This document shows positions 1 to 7,890 of a stretch of DNA of 64,000 bases, piece after piece. The notes beneath the pieces were generated by a model. That model worked only from the letters and a program-made list of their open reading frames with translations, was not told where the DNA came from and did no database searches. The stretch comes from Pseudomonas batumici (GTDB lineage Bacteria; Pseudomonadota; Gammaproteobacteria; Pseudomonadales; Pseudomonadaceae). The translations under genes were made by a program, and so were the position numbers. How positions within the stretch are numbered: the stretch's first letter is position 1; every line of letters starts with the position of its first letter. The DNA is taken from NCBI RefSeq assembly GCF_000820515.1, contig NZ_JXDG01000042.1, forward strand, positions 124,001-188,000. Reading direction: 5' to 3'.

Positions 1-160
1 CATTCATGATCCACTGCAGCTCTTTGAAATCGCTGTGCAGAACCGACTCAAGCGTGGGCAGGATGGCCGGCACACTCGAGATTTCCAGGCCGAACATCAG
101 CGAAGCCAAACAAACGGCGGCGATGGTGAAAACATCTTTTTGCGAAGAAGAGAGCGGCAT
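1..160 (-). CDS. MFS drug/solute efflux transporter, DHA2 (EmrB/QacA-like), N-terminal fragment
   Basis: The first 53 residues of a membrane transporter read leftward off the window. After a short polar start (MPLSSSQKDVF) there is a first membrane segment (IAAVCLASLMFGLEISSVPAILPTL) and the stretch LQWIMN, which resembles the QWI(I/V)NAY signature of 14-helix DHA2 proton antiporters. The start at 160 is preceded by GGAAG six bases upstream. An in-frame ATG at 214 lacks a ribosome site and would add 18 unlikely residues. The gene is divergent from the LysR gene at 352, its probable regulator. Substrate unknown; the rest of the gene lies outside the window. Confidence 0.75.
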   Translation of the reverse strand, partial: MPLSSSQKDVFTIAAVCLASLMFGLEISSVPAILPTLESVLHSDFKELQWIMN

Positions 161-285
161 CGTGATCTTCCAGATCCAGTTGATGGGCACTGGCAAGGCC
201 CCCTGAATCCCCATCGGGGGAAGGTGCAATAGCCTCGCCAGCGTCACCCGGCACGAGTCCCAGTGACCGGCTGCATTCTGGAAAC

Positions 286-314
286 AATTAAAAAATGACA
301 GAAATGATTTAATT
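286..314. promoter_or_regulatory. AT-rich dyad between MFS and LysR genes, possible LysR site
   Basis: AATTAAA (286-292) and TTTAATT (308-314) form an inverted repeat with a 15-base spacer in the divergent intergenic region. A divergent LysR gene and an imperfect AT-rich dyad are the usual LysR arrangement. The match is short and A/T-rich, so chance is a real alternative. Confidence 0.3.
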
Positions 315-351
315 TCGTACGTTTTATTAATATTCGTCATGAGTTGACTTA

Positions 352-1236
352 ATGGACTTCGACCCCGCTCTTTTGCGTGCTTTTGTGGCGATCAAGGAGA
401 CCGGCAGTTTCACGCGCGCCGCGGAGCGGCTGCACTTGAGCCAATCAGCCATCAGTCATCAGATCCGACGCCTGGAAGAACAGGCCAATACCGCGCTGCT
501 GGTGCGCACTACGCGACGCTTGACGCTGACAGAAGATGGAGAAGATTTTCTGCGCCATGCCGAGCACATCCTCAAGGCGCAAGACGCCCTCTCCCGACGT
601 TTCGAGCCGTCCCCCGTATCCGGGGCCGTACGCTTCGGCGTACCGGAAAACTTCATCGGCGACGGCCTGCCGCCGTTACTCAGTCGGTTCGCCAGAAAAT
701 TCCCCGCCGTACGCCTGGATGTGACCGTCGGCACCTACCTTGATCTGCACGCGCTGGTGGATGCCGATGGGCTCGATCTGGCGGTGATCATGGCACTGCC
801 AGGCGACCAGGTCGTCGGTACTGTACTGCGCGAAACCCGATTCGTTTGGGCGGCGGCGCAGACGTTCGAATGGACCGGGGATGCTGCCTTACCGCTGGCG
901 TTTGCACCGGCCCCCTGCGTGCACCGCCAAGTGGCCGTCGATGCATTGGAACGTGGCGCCCTGGATTGGCGGGTTGCCTTCACCTCCCCGAGTCAACAAG
1001 GACTGCGAGCGGCGGTATTGGCGGGACTTGCCGTCACCGCCCTGCCGTTCGACGACCTGGCCCCCGGCATGGTGGTGATTGACGGCCAGTATGGCTTGCC
1101 ACCACTGCCGGAAGCCGATTTCAGACTGATCTGGAGCATCACGGGAAAGACGCCGGCGGCCAATGCACTTGGGCAGCTACTGGTAGAGATGTCAGAGTCG
1201 CTATCAATCCAGAACACAAGCGCACATGACAGGTAA
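352..1236 (+). CDS. LysR-family transcriptional regulator
   Basis: A 294-residue protein of normal LysR length. Residues 3-62 form the winged helix-turn-helix (LLRAFVAIKETGSFTRAAERL, then LSQSAISHQIRRLEEQ); residues about 90-290 form the periplasmic-binding-like effector domain. It is divergently transcribed from the DHA2 pump gene ending at 160, which it probably controls. Its 3' end overlaps the start of the AraC gene by 11 bases, so the two regulators may be translated together. The effector cannot be told from the sequence. Confidence 0.92.
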   Translation: MDFDPALLRAFVAIKETGSFTRAAERLHLSQSAISHQIRRLEEQANTALLVRTTRRLTLTEDGEDFLRHAEHILKAQDALSRRFEPSPVSGAVRFGVPENFIGDGLPPLLSRFARKFPAVRLDVTVGTYLDLHALVDADGLDLAVIMALPGDQVVGTVLRETRFVWAAAQTFEWTGDAALPLAFAPAPCVHRQVAVDALERGALDWRVAFTSPSQQGLRAAVLAGLAVTALPFDDLAPGMVVIDGQYGLPPLPEADFRLIWSITGKTPAANALGQLLVEMSESLSIQNTSAHDR

Positions 1237-2035
1237 ACACTTCAAAGTGATTCGCTGCATAAGCGATGGCGTGGAGGCCGTGGAAGCGGAAACCGACCGG
1301 GCCTTCGGACGCCATATGCATGAGCACTTCGGTATTGGACTGATCTCACGCGGCGCCCAGCAGTCGGCGAGCGGTCGCGGCAGGGTTGAGGCCATGGCCG
1401 GTGATGTCATCACCGTCAACCCTGGCGAGGTCCACGACGGTATCCCGATTGGAGACGGGGGCCGGCGCTGGCACATGCTGTATTTCGATCCCAAGTGGAT
1501 CTCGGCGACTTTCGAGGAGATGGCGGAGAATGCGGGTATCCCGGCCCATGAATTCGCCTTTCCGGTCATTCGCGATACCCGAGCGGCGGATTCCTTTCGC
1601 GCCCTTTACCTGGCCATGGTCGACAACGGGGGCACGCCGGGCTCGTTGGAAGTGGACGAAACGCTGCTTTGTCTGTTCGATCACCTGTTGGAGCGAAAAA
1701 GCCCTGCATCGCGATCATGCAGCGGACGGATCACCCACGCGCAGGCCATGATCGACGACGACCCATTGGCATCGTTGTCGCTGTCGATGCTGGCGAAAGA
1801 GACTGAACTCAGCCGGTTCCAACTTGTGCGCGCCTTCGCGCGCCAGACCGGACTCACACCTCATGCCTATCTGTTGCAACGGCGTATCCAGCTGGCACGG
1901 CGCTTGATCGCTGCCGGCACTCCGCTGGCCGAAGCGGCGGCAGCCAGCGGCTTTGCCGACCAGAGCCATATGACACGACTGTTCGTGCGCAGTTTCGGTT
2001 TTTCGCCAGGTACCTACGCGAAGCAGGGCCGCTGA
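1226..2035 (+). CDS. AraC-family regulator with N-terminal cupin
   Basis: A 269-residue protein. The N-terminal half is a cupin-like ligand domain (FGRHMHEHFGIGLISRG, then VNPGEVHDG). The C-terminal 100 residues carry two helix-turn-helix motifs (MLAKETELSRFQLVRAFARQ and ASGFADQSHMTRLFVRSFG) ending in the usual FSPGTY. This subtype is often found next to LysE-type exporters, and one follows at 2210, so control of that exporter is likely. No good ribosome site is seen before 1226, which fits translational coupling to the overlapping LysR gene. Confidence 0.9.
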   Translation: MTGKHFKVIRCISDGVEAVEAETDRAFGRHMHEHFGIGLISRGAQQSASGRGRVEAMAGDVITVNPGEVHDGIPIGDGGRRWHMLYFDPKWISATFEEMAENAGIPAHEFAFPVIRDTRAADSFRALYLAMVDNGGTPGSLEVDETLLCLFDHLLERKSPASRSCSGRITHAQAMIDDDPLASLSLSMLAKETELSRFQLVRAFARQTGLTPHAYLLQRRIQLARRLIAAGTPLAEAAAASGFADQSHMTRLFVRSFGFSPGTYAKQGR

Positions 2036-2209
2036 CACGATCGGCCGGCCGCTGCAATTTCGTTCAAGAGCGAGATCCGTCCGACCGCCAGACTGATGCA
2101 GTCACTGTTGATCGGAGAACCCGCCCATGAAATCTGGCTATGCCCCTTCCACTCGCCACAACTCTCCCGCCCTGCCCAGCAGAGCGCGCCACGTCGAGGT
2201 CGGAATCGA

Positions 2210-2821
2210 ATGACACTCGAATTTCTCATCACCTCACTGATCGTCGTCGCCTCGCCGGGAACCGGCGTGGTCTACACCCTGGCCGCCGGGCTCTCCCACG
2301 GGCGGCGAGCCAGTGCGGTCGCCGCCTTCGGCTGCACCCTGGGTATCCTGCCGCACATGCTGGCGGCGATCACCGGCCTGGCCGCCTTGCTGCATGCCAG
2401 CGCACTGGCGTTCGAGACCGTCAAATACCTGGGGGTTGCCTACCTGATCTGGATGGCCTGGAGCTCGCTTGGGGAACAGGGTGCGCTGCGGATCGAGCCG
2501 GATGCCGCGCCTCGTTCGAACGGCCAGGTGATCCTGTCCGGCATCCTGATCAACCTGCTCAATCCCAAACTCTCGATCTTCTTCCTCGCCTTCCTGCCAC
2601 AGTTCGTCACGTCCGATGGCGCGTCCGCGGTACCGGGCATGCTGCAATTGAGCCTGGGGTTCATGGCGATCACCTTCGCGGTTTTCCTGCTCTATGGTGT
2701 GTTCGCCGCCTCGATGCGCCGTCATGTGCTCTCGAGCCCGGCCGTGCTGCGCTGGATGCGTCGCGGTTTCTGTGTCGCCTTCCTGGCCCTTGGGGCCAAG
2801 CTCGCCTTCATGCACACATGA
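2210..2821 (+). CDS. LysE/RhtB-family amino-acid exporter
   Basis: A 203-residue inner-membrane protein with about six membrane segments. Family signatures are the N-terminal ASPGTGVVYTLAAGLSHG, a variant of the PGP motif, and NLLNPKLSIFFLAFLPQF in the middle. The start at 2210 has GAGG 11-14 bases upstream; the open frame extends to 2096, but those residues do not look like protein of this family. It lies 174 bases after the cupin-AraC gene, its probable activator. Likely exports an amino acid or a related metabolite; substrate unknown. Confidence 0.9.
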   Translation: MTLEFLITSLIVVASPGTGVVYTLAAGLSHGRRASAVAAFGCTLGILPHMLAAITGLAALLHASALAFETVKYLGVAYLIWMAWSSLGEQGALRIEPDAAPRSNGQVILSGILINLLNPKLSIFFLAFLPQFVTSDGASAVPGMLQLSLGFMAITFAVFLLYGVFAASMRRHVLSSPAVLRWMRRGFCVAFLALGAKLAFMHT

Positions 2822-2872
2822 ACAGAAATGGATCGCCTATCGTCTGTTCGGCTTCTCCTGGGTTCTTTCTGG

Positions 2873-3337
2873 TCATGCTCTCGTGGAAAAGGCGTCCTGG
2901 ATGAACTGCTCCAACTCACGCTCTTCGAGCAACTCGATGGAGAAGTGTCCAAAGCGCTTGGGTAGCCAGATGATCCGTACGCCGCTAGGCGATTGAAGGG
3001 CCTCGCGGGAAAGAGGCCTTCCGTTCTCATCCTCCGGCTGCACGCCGACGGCGACCAACTCGTCATAGGCCACCTCGATATCGGGTGTGGAGTAGCAGTG
3101 ACGGTAGATCGTGCCCTCGCCGTTGGCGTCCATGAGGTCTCGCAGGTTCCCTGCGATGGGTTGGACCAGCATCACGCGCTCTGTTCCGAACATGACAATC
3201 GCATACCGCACATGGAGGCCGTCGCGCTCCCAGGTAAACGACTTCGAGATTCTGGCGCTGAAGACCTTGGCGTAGTAGGAACAGGCCACCTCAAGGTTTT
3301 CGACCAGAACATCCACATGGCTGAATTTCAGGTCCAT
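2873..3337 (-). CDS. VOC (glyoxalase/bleomycin-resistance) family protein
   Basis: A 154-residue protein with one pair of beta-alpha-beta modules: FSHVDVLVENLEVACSYYAKVF near the start and FGHFSIELLEE near the end. A His near each strand start and a C-terminal Glu are compatible with the metal site of VOC enzymes. The start at 3337 (MDLKF) fits the family better than the longer frame from 3367. It is convergent with the LysE gene. Function unknown: VOC members include lyases, dioxygenases and resistance proteins. Confidence 0.8.
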   Translation of the reverse strand: MDLKFSHVDVLVENLEVACSYYAKVFSARISKSFTWERDGLHVRYAIVMFGTERVMLVQPIAGNLRDLMDANGEGTIYRHCYSTPDIEVAYDELVAVGVQPEDENGRPLSREALQSPSGVRIIWLPKRFGHFSIELLEERELEQFIQDAFSTRA

Positions 3338-3519
3338 TGTCTTTACTCTGTCGGGCGGAACAGCCAAAGCTCGGGGCTGCTCCGATGTCTATAAAAGCTG
3401 CCTTGGCGGCAGTGCGAAGTGGCCTGGAAAAGAAAAGCAAGCCCTTCATCCAGAAGCCATTGACGCAACCCGCCTGCAGGCGCTGAATTCTCCTGTAGTC
3501 ACTACGGGGAGGACACCGT

Positions 3520-3891
3520 ATGTCTAAGATAAAGATCTTGGCAGGAGATTTCCTTGATGGCCATGCAGAACATGAGGGGGGTTACATCATAGTAGAAACG
3601 GCTCTATACCCTTGGCCAGGGTTGAAGCTCCCCACCTCGGAAATTGCCGATATCAGGGCGGTCAGTGAGGCTTCACATCAGGGTATGCGAGGCACGATGA
3701 GCCTTAGCCTGGCAGGGGCAATGGTGCTTGGCCCGGTTGGCGCGATTGCAGGCCTGATGCTGGCCGACGAAGAGAAAGAGGTCACCTTTTCGCTGGACTT
3801 TAGAGATGGCAGATCGCTTCTGTGCGTGACCGATGGGCGTACTTATCGAGACATCGAAGCCGCTGCGGGCAAGCACGCGTTCTTCAAATGA
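3520..3891 (+). CDS. Small hypothetical protein with glycine-rich hydrophobic segment
   Basis: A 123-residue protein that I do not recognise. It starts after a strong ribosome site (GGGAGG, seven bases before ATG). Residues 61-82 (SLSLAGAMVLGPVGAIAGLM) form a glycine-zipper-like hydrophobic stretch that could insert in or lie on a membrane. The remainder is soluble and mixed, with a C-terminal beta-rich part (VTFSLDFRDGRSLLCVTDGR). There is no signal peptide. It stands alone and is followed by a strong hairpin at 3921. Confidence 0.75.
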   Translation: MSKIKILAGDFLDGHAEHEGGYIIVETALYPWPGLKLPTSEIADIRAVSEASHQGMRGTMSLSLAGAMVLGPVGAIAGLMLADEEKEVTFSLDFRDGRSLLCVTDGRTYRDIEAAAGKHAFFK

Positions 3892-3920
3892 CTCAGATCG
3901 CAAAGCGGCAGCAACCCTAC

Positions 3921-3957
3921 TCAGCTCAAGCCCGACCCAGTGTCGGGCTTGAGCTGA
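3921..3957. terminator. Hairpin between convergent genes, probable bidirectional terminator
   Basis: A perfect 16-base inverted repeat (3921-3936 and 3942-3957) with a five-base loop lies between the stop of the small gene at 3891 and the stop of copD at 3977. The arms begin TCAGCTCAAGCCCGAC. There is no clear T-run on either side, so termination efficiency is uncertain. Confidence 0.55.
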
Positions 3958-3976
3958 GCAAAGGCGATTCAAACCC

Positions 3977-4915
3977 TCATGCAGCGCTCATCTCCATTTC
4001 CGGACTTAAAGTACCCAACCAGGCAACCAGACACACGATGATGACTGCCATTGAGAACTCAAAGGTCATGCTGCGCCGCAAAGCGTTGACCGCGACAGAA
4101 TACTCTCCCTTTCGAACTGAACGCTCCAATAGCGGACTTAGATGAAAACGATTGAGAATAGCCAGCACAATCATTGCGGAAAACAGTAGAACTTTCAAAA
4201 ACAGCAATATGCCGTAAGTGCTCAGCATCACCTCATCGAAGGATGGACCTACGATAAAAAGGTAATTCACGACACCTGTGATACTCAGGACCACTACGAT
4301 CAGCGCGCCAGCCGATTCGAACCCCGTCAGTACCCGAGCAAGGATTCGTGCCTCCTGCTCGCCCTTCAGTGATTTCAAACGCAGCAGTAGAGCGAACGCC
4401 GCGAGAGCTCCCAACCAGCCACCTGCGGCCAGGAGATGGAGGATATCGCTGGTAAAATGCCAATAGCGACGGCTACCTTCATCCATCGCACCATGCCCTG
4501 TCCACGCCAGGGTTGCCAGTGCAATGGCGCCGCATGCGGTGACGATCCAGAGGCTGAGCGCCGGAGAGCGCTTATTCAATGCGACGCCGATAATTGCCAA
4601 TAGCAGAGCCGCTATTCGGACCATCCAGCTCAACCCGACATCAGTCCCCATGAGGACCATTTGAAAAATGTGGTGATGTAGCTCCATGAACCCCGACACA
4701 CCGCTCATTGCTTTCGCAAGCAACAGTATGGCAGTAATGGAAAGCGCTACACCTGCCACAGTAGTGCCGTAAAGAAGCGACTCAAAATTCAAGACCGTGC
4801 CCGATGCTCTTTCCTTTCCCCTGAGACTGTACAAGCCAAAAATTGCCAATCCAAACAACAGCATCAAGTCAAAATAAAGAGCAAAGCGCACCACAATATT
4901 TACTGAGTCGCTCAT
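3977..4915 (-). CDS. copD: Copper resistance inner-membrane protein CopD
   Basis: A 312-residue inner-membrane protein with about eight hydrophobic segments. It belongs to the CopD family, which acts with periplasmic CopC in copper uptake or distribution. It starts three bases after the copC stop, so the two form one operon. Methionine- and histidine-containing loops (MSGVSGFMELHHHIFQMVLMG) are compatible with copper handling. Note that copCD here is divergent from copAB rather than downstream in a copABCD operon. Confidence 0.92.
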   Translation of the reverse strand: MSDSVNIVVRFALYFDLMLLFGLAIFGLYSLRGKERASGTVLNFESLLYGTTVAGVALSITAILLLAKAMSGVSGFMELHHHIFQMVLMGTDVGLSWMVRIAALLLAIIGVALNKRSPALSLWIVTACGAIALATLAWTGHGAMDEGSRRYWHFTSDILHLLAAGGWLGALAAFALLLRLKSLKGEQEARILARVLTGFESAGALIVVVLSITGVVNYLFIVGPSFDEVMLSTYGILLFLKVLLFSAMIVLAILNRFHLSPLLERSVRKGEYSVAVNALRRSMTFEFSMAVIIVCLVAWLGTLSPEMEMSAA

Positions 4916-4918
4916 GAA

Positions 4919-5302
4919 TCACTTCACTTTGAACGAAAAGTTGCCGGTAATCGGGTGAGTGTCCGAGGAAACCGCACGCCATTCGACCTTGTAAGTACCC
5001 GTGGTCAATGGTGATGTAGGTGTAATAACCATCGTTTTCGGATCACCGCCACCCGAGACGCCTGCCTTAACGCCCATTGGAGAGTTTGGCATTCCAGGCA
5101 TATCGGTCATGATCAGTTTTGCACCCGAGAACTGAGTCGTGAGATTCTCAGAAAAATGCAGCTCAATTTTAGAAGGCGCCGCCGCATCCGAACCTTCGGC
5201 TGGAGTGGAAGAAAGGAGTTTTGGATGTGCTTGAGCAACGGCACCCAGAAGCAAACCGGCGGTCAGCGTAACAACTATAGTGGTGGTTTTAAGGAATGAC
5301 AT
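4919..5302 (-). CDS. copC: Periplasmic copper-binding protein CopC
   Basis: A 127-residue protein. Residues 1-25 are a Sec signal peptide ending AVAQA, leaving a mature N-terminus HPKLLSS whose His1 is the classical Cu(II) ligand. The Met-rich loop (MTDMPGMPNSPMG) is the Cu(I) site, and SSDTHPITG near the end supplies further Cu(II) ligands. Length and layout match CopC. First gene of the copCD operon; a reverse-oriented CopR-like box lies about 200 bases upstream. Confidence 0.95.
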   Translation of the reverse strand: MSFLKTTTIVVTLTAGLLLGAVAQAHPKLLSSTPAEGSDAAAPSKIELHFSENLTTQFSGAKLIMTDMPGMPNSPMGVKAGVSGGGDPKTMVITPTSPLTTGTYKVEWRAVSSDTHPITGNFSFKVK

Positions 5303-5497
5303 GCAAGACTCCTCACAGCCTGAGCTGTTGGTTCGAGGTTTGGTTGGGGGTGGATCTAGTTTTTAGGTTCTTGTTAAAACCACAGACGAATACCCAGCGT
5401 ATTCCGCGTCATGTTACGTACTTAACGCAGGAAAAATTGGCCAAGACTCCAGCGTCACAGTACGGATACACGATGCCACATGAACGCGCGCCGTTCG

Positions 5498-5513
5498 ATT
5501 ACATTTCAGTCAG
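5498..5513 (-). promoter_or_regulatory. CopR-box-like site facing copCD
   Basis: ATTAC, five bases, AGTCAG. This is the reverse orientation of the pseudomonad CopR consensus CTGACA-N5-GTAAT with one mismatch. It points toward copC, on the opposite strand to the better box at 5563. Confidence 0.45.
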
Positions 5514-5562
5514 CTTTAGATCTGCGCCCCGCTTACGCCTATGTCAAGAAGGAAGTCGCAAC

Positions 5563-5578
5563 CTGACACAACGGTAAT
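5563..5578 (+). promoter_or_regulatory. CopR box facing ptrA-copAB
   Basis: CTGACA, five bases, GTAAT: an exact match to the CopR consensus as I recall it from P. aeruginosa work. It lies 127 bases upstream of the PtrA-like gene, as expected for a copper-induced promoter. No copRS genes are in the window, so the regulator must be encoded elsewhere. Confidence 0.65.
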
Positions 5579-5704
5579 ATTCACTTAAGGCTCCTGACAG
5601 GGGACGAGTTTTAAAGTTGTGTCGAGCCTCAAGCTCGCCCCCCAAGAATCATCATCCTGATGTGGATTCAAAGGGATAATCAAAACTCATCCGAGGATAC
5701 CTAA

Positions 5705-5911
5705 ATGAAATCCGTCAAAACCTTGCTTATTATTGCAGCCTTGACCGTCTCTTCTCTGGCGATGGCCGAAGGTGGTGGTGACCGGACATTCGGACGCATG
5801 GACGCGGCCATGAAAGACTCAATGGAATCGTACCAAGTAGCCCGAACTCAAGGTACACAACCTCCCGTCGCAGAAAGCAAAACCAAAGTGATGGACCACA
5901 AGAATTGCTGA
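5705..5911 (+). CDS. ptrA: PtrA-like small copper-responsive protein
   Basis: A 68-residue protein with a signal peptide (MKSVKTLLIIAALTVSSLAMA) followed by a short charged mature part beginning EGGGDRTFGRM. This arrangement and the N-terminal mature motif match the PtrA family, which in P. aeruginosa is copper-induced through CopRS and was reported to affect type III secretion. Here the gene sits between a CopR box and copA, so a periplasmic copper role is the simplest reading. The ribosome site is GAGGA upstream of ATG. Confidence 0.7.
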   Translation: MKSVKTLLIIAALTVSSLAMAEGGGDRTFGRMDAAMKDSMESYQVARTQGTQPPVAESKTKVMDHKNC

Positions 5912-5992
5912 ATGGTCTGGCGCACAACCTGTATGAACCACTCACGGGTTGTTTCGCACAGTTTCCCTTTTGATTGATTGGGCATAAACGGC

Positions 5993-7876
5993 ATGCACTC
6001 CAAAACCTCTAGGCGGACATTCGTCAAAGGCCTGGCCGCTGGTGGCATTCTCGGCGGTCTTGGCCTGTGGCGCACCCCGGTATGGGCAGTGACCAGCCCT
6101 GGTCTGCCGAGCGTACTGACTGGCAATGAGTTTGATCTGTTCATAGGTGAAACCCCGGTCAATATCACCGGCTCGCCACGCACGGCCATGACCATCAATG
6201 GCACTCTACCGGGCCCCCTGCTGCGCTGGCGCGAAGGAGAAACGGTCACGCTGCGGGTGAAGAACCGTCTGGACCAGGACACCTCGATCCATTGGCACGG
6301 GATCATTCTGCCGGCCAACATGGATGGTGTGCCGGGTTTGAGTTTCCACGGTATCGCACCGGATGGCCTGTATGAGTACAGATTCAAGGTTCATCAGAAC
6401 GGTACGTACTGGTACCACAGCCACTCGGGCATGCAGGAACAGTCAGGCGTCTACGGTCCAATCGTGATCGACTCAAAAGAGCCTGAACCTTTCCAATACA
6501 ACCGCGATTACGTGGTGATGCTGACCGATTGGACCGACGAGGATCCTGGTCGCGTCATGGCCAAGCTCAAGAAGCAATCGGACTACTACAACCACCACAA
6601 ACGTACTGTTGGCGACTTCATCGACGATGTCAGCCAGCAAGGCTGGTCCGCGGCCGTGGCCGATCGGAAGATGTGGGCCGAAATGAAAATGAACCCCACC
6701 GATCTCGCAGACGTCAGTGGGGATACCTACACCTATCTCATGAATGGACTGGCCCCTGACGGTAACTGGACCGGGATTTTCAAACCGGGTGAGAAGCTGC
6801 GCCTGCGCTTCATCAACGGTTCGGCCATGAGTTACTTCGACGTCCGTATTCCTGGTTTGAAAATGACTGTTGTGGCCGCCGATGGCCAGCACGTCAACCC
6901 GGTCAGCGTCGATGAGTTCCGCATCGCCGTAGCAGAAACCTATGACGTGATCGTGGAGCCTGTCAGTGAAGAGGCTTACACCCTCTTCGCCCAATCCATG
7001 GATCGAACCGGTTATGCACGCGGAACCCTGGCGGTACGCAACGGGTTGAAAGCGCCGGTACCGGCGGTCGATCCCCGCCCTCTTTTGACCATGGACGACA
7101 TGGGGATGGGCGGTATGGACCATGGCAGCATGGGCAGCGGAGACATGTCTGGCATGGCCGGTATGGACCACAGCAAGATGACCGGCATGGACAACGGTGA
7201 TATGTCGAGCATGGCCGGCATGGACCACAGCAAGATGACCGGTATGGACAGCAGTGATATGTCGAGCATGGCCGGCATGGATCACAGCAAGATGGCCGGG
7301 ATGGACCATGGCGATATGTCGGGAATGGCTGGCATGGGCGGCATGGGTGATATGCAGTCTCACCCGGCTTCCGAAACCAATAATCCCCTGGTAGATATGC
7401 AAGCCATGAGCACCACGCCAAAGCTCAATGATCCCGGCATTGGCTTACGAAACAACGGCCGTCGGGTGCTCACATATTCTGACTTGAAAAGTACTTTCCA
7501 GGATCCTGACGGCCGCGAACCCAATCGCACCATCGAGCTGCATCTGACCGGTCACATGGAGAAATTCTCGTGGTCGTTCAACGGCATCAAATTCTCCGAC
7601 GCCGAACCGTTGCGCCTCAAGTATGGCGAACGTCTGCGCATCACGCTGGTGAACGACACCATGATGACCCACCCCATCCACCTCCACGGCATGTGGAGTG
7701 ACCTTGAGGATGAGAACGGCAAATTCATGGTACGTAAACACACGATCGACATGCCGCCCGGAACCAAGCGCAGCTATAGGGTCACCGCCGATGCCCTGGG
7801 TCGCTGGGCCTATCACTGCCACCTGCTGTTCCATATGGAAATGGGCATGTTCCGTGAAGTACGGGTTGATGAGTAA
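5993..7876 (+). CDS. copA: Multicopper oxidase CopA
   Basis: A 627-residue periplasmic multicopper oxidase. It starts with a Tat signal (SRRTFVKGLAAGGILGGLGL). The first cupredoxin domain has HWHG and WYHSHSG; the last has HPIHLHG and HCHLLFHMEMGM, which together make the type 1, 2 and 3 copper sites. Between them lies a Met/His-rich stretch of three 19-residue repeats (see 7154). The ATG at 5993 is preferred over a TTG at 5978 because other CopA proteins begin directly with this Tat segment. It is 82 bases after ptrA and 14 before copB, forming one operon. Confidence 0.96.
   Translation: MHSKTSRRTFVKGLAAGGILGGLGLWRTPVWAVTSPGLPSVLTGNEFDLFIGETPVNITGSPRTAMTINGTLPGPLLRWREGETVTLRVKNRLDQDTSIHWHGIILPANMDGVPGLSFHGIAPDGLYEYRFKVHQNGTYWYHSHSGMQEQSGVYGPIVIDSKEPEPFQYNRDYVVMLTDWTDEDPGRVMAKLKKQSDYYNHHKRTVGDFIDDVSQQGWSAAVADRKMWAEMKMNPTDLADVSGDTYTYLMNGLAPDGNWTGIFKPGEKLRLRFINGSAMSYFDVRIPGLKMTVVAADGQHVNPVSVDEFRIAVAETYDVIVEPVSEEAYTLFAQSMDRTGYARGTLAVRNGLKAPVPAVDPRPLLTMDDMGMGGMDHGSMGSGDMSGMAGMDHSKMTGMDNGDMSSMAGMDHSKMTGMDSSDMSSMAGMDHSKMAGMDHGDMSGMAGMGGMGDMQSHPASETNNPLVDMQAMSTTPKLNDPGIGLRNNGRRVLTYSDLKSTFQDPDGREPNRTIELHLTGHMEKFSWSFNGIKFSDAEPLRLKYGERLRITLVNDTMMTHPIHLHGMWSDLEDENGKFMVRKHTIDMPPGTKRSYRVTADALGRWAYHCHLLFHMEMGMFREVRVDE
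7154..7324 (+). repeat. Three tandem 57-bp repeats in copA coding Met-rich copper motif
   Basis: Units at 7154-7210, 7211-7267 and 7268-7324 each encode 19 residues of the form MAGMDHSKMxGMDxxDMSx. A shortened copy follows at 7325. Such MDHxxM motifs bind several copper ions in CopA. The number of units may vary between strains by slippage. Confidence 0.9.
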
Positions 7877-7890
7877 AGGAGATTGAGATC

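Larger units (their letters stand above)
5303..5704. other. Divergent copC/ptrA intergenic region
   Basis: About 400 bases between the divergent copper operons. The only structure recognised is the pair of CopR-like boxes at 5498 and 5563. A short open frame at 5296-5577 has no family resemblance, runs over the copC start and is not called. Confidence 0.6.

Noticed and set aside
5296..5577. 93-codon frame in the copper intergenic region
   Set aside because: It overlaps the copC start and the CopR-like box, and shows no recognisable protein features.
7154..7324. Repeats in copA considered as a CRISPR-like array
   Set aside because: No spacers; the units are contiguous and in frame, encoding a Met-rich motif.
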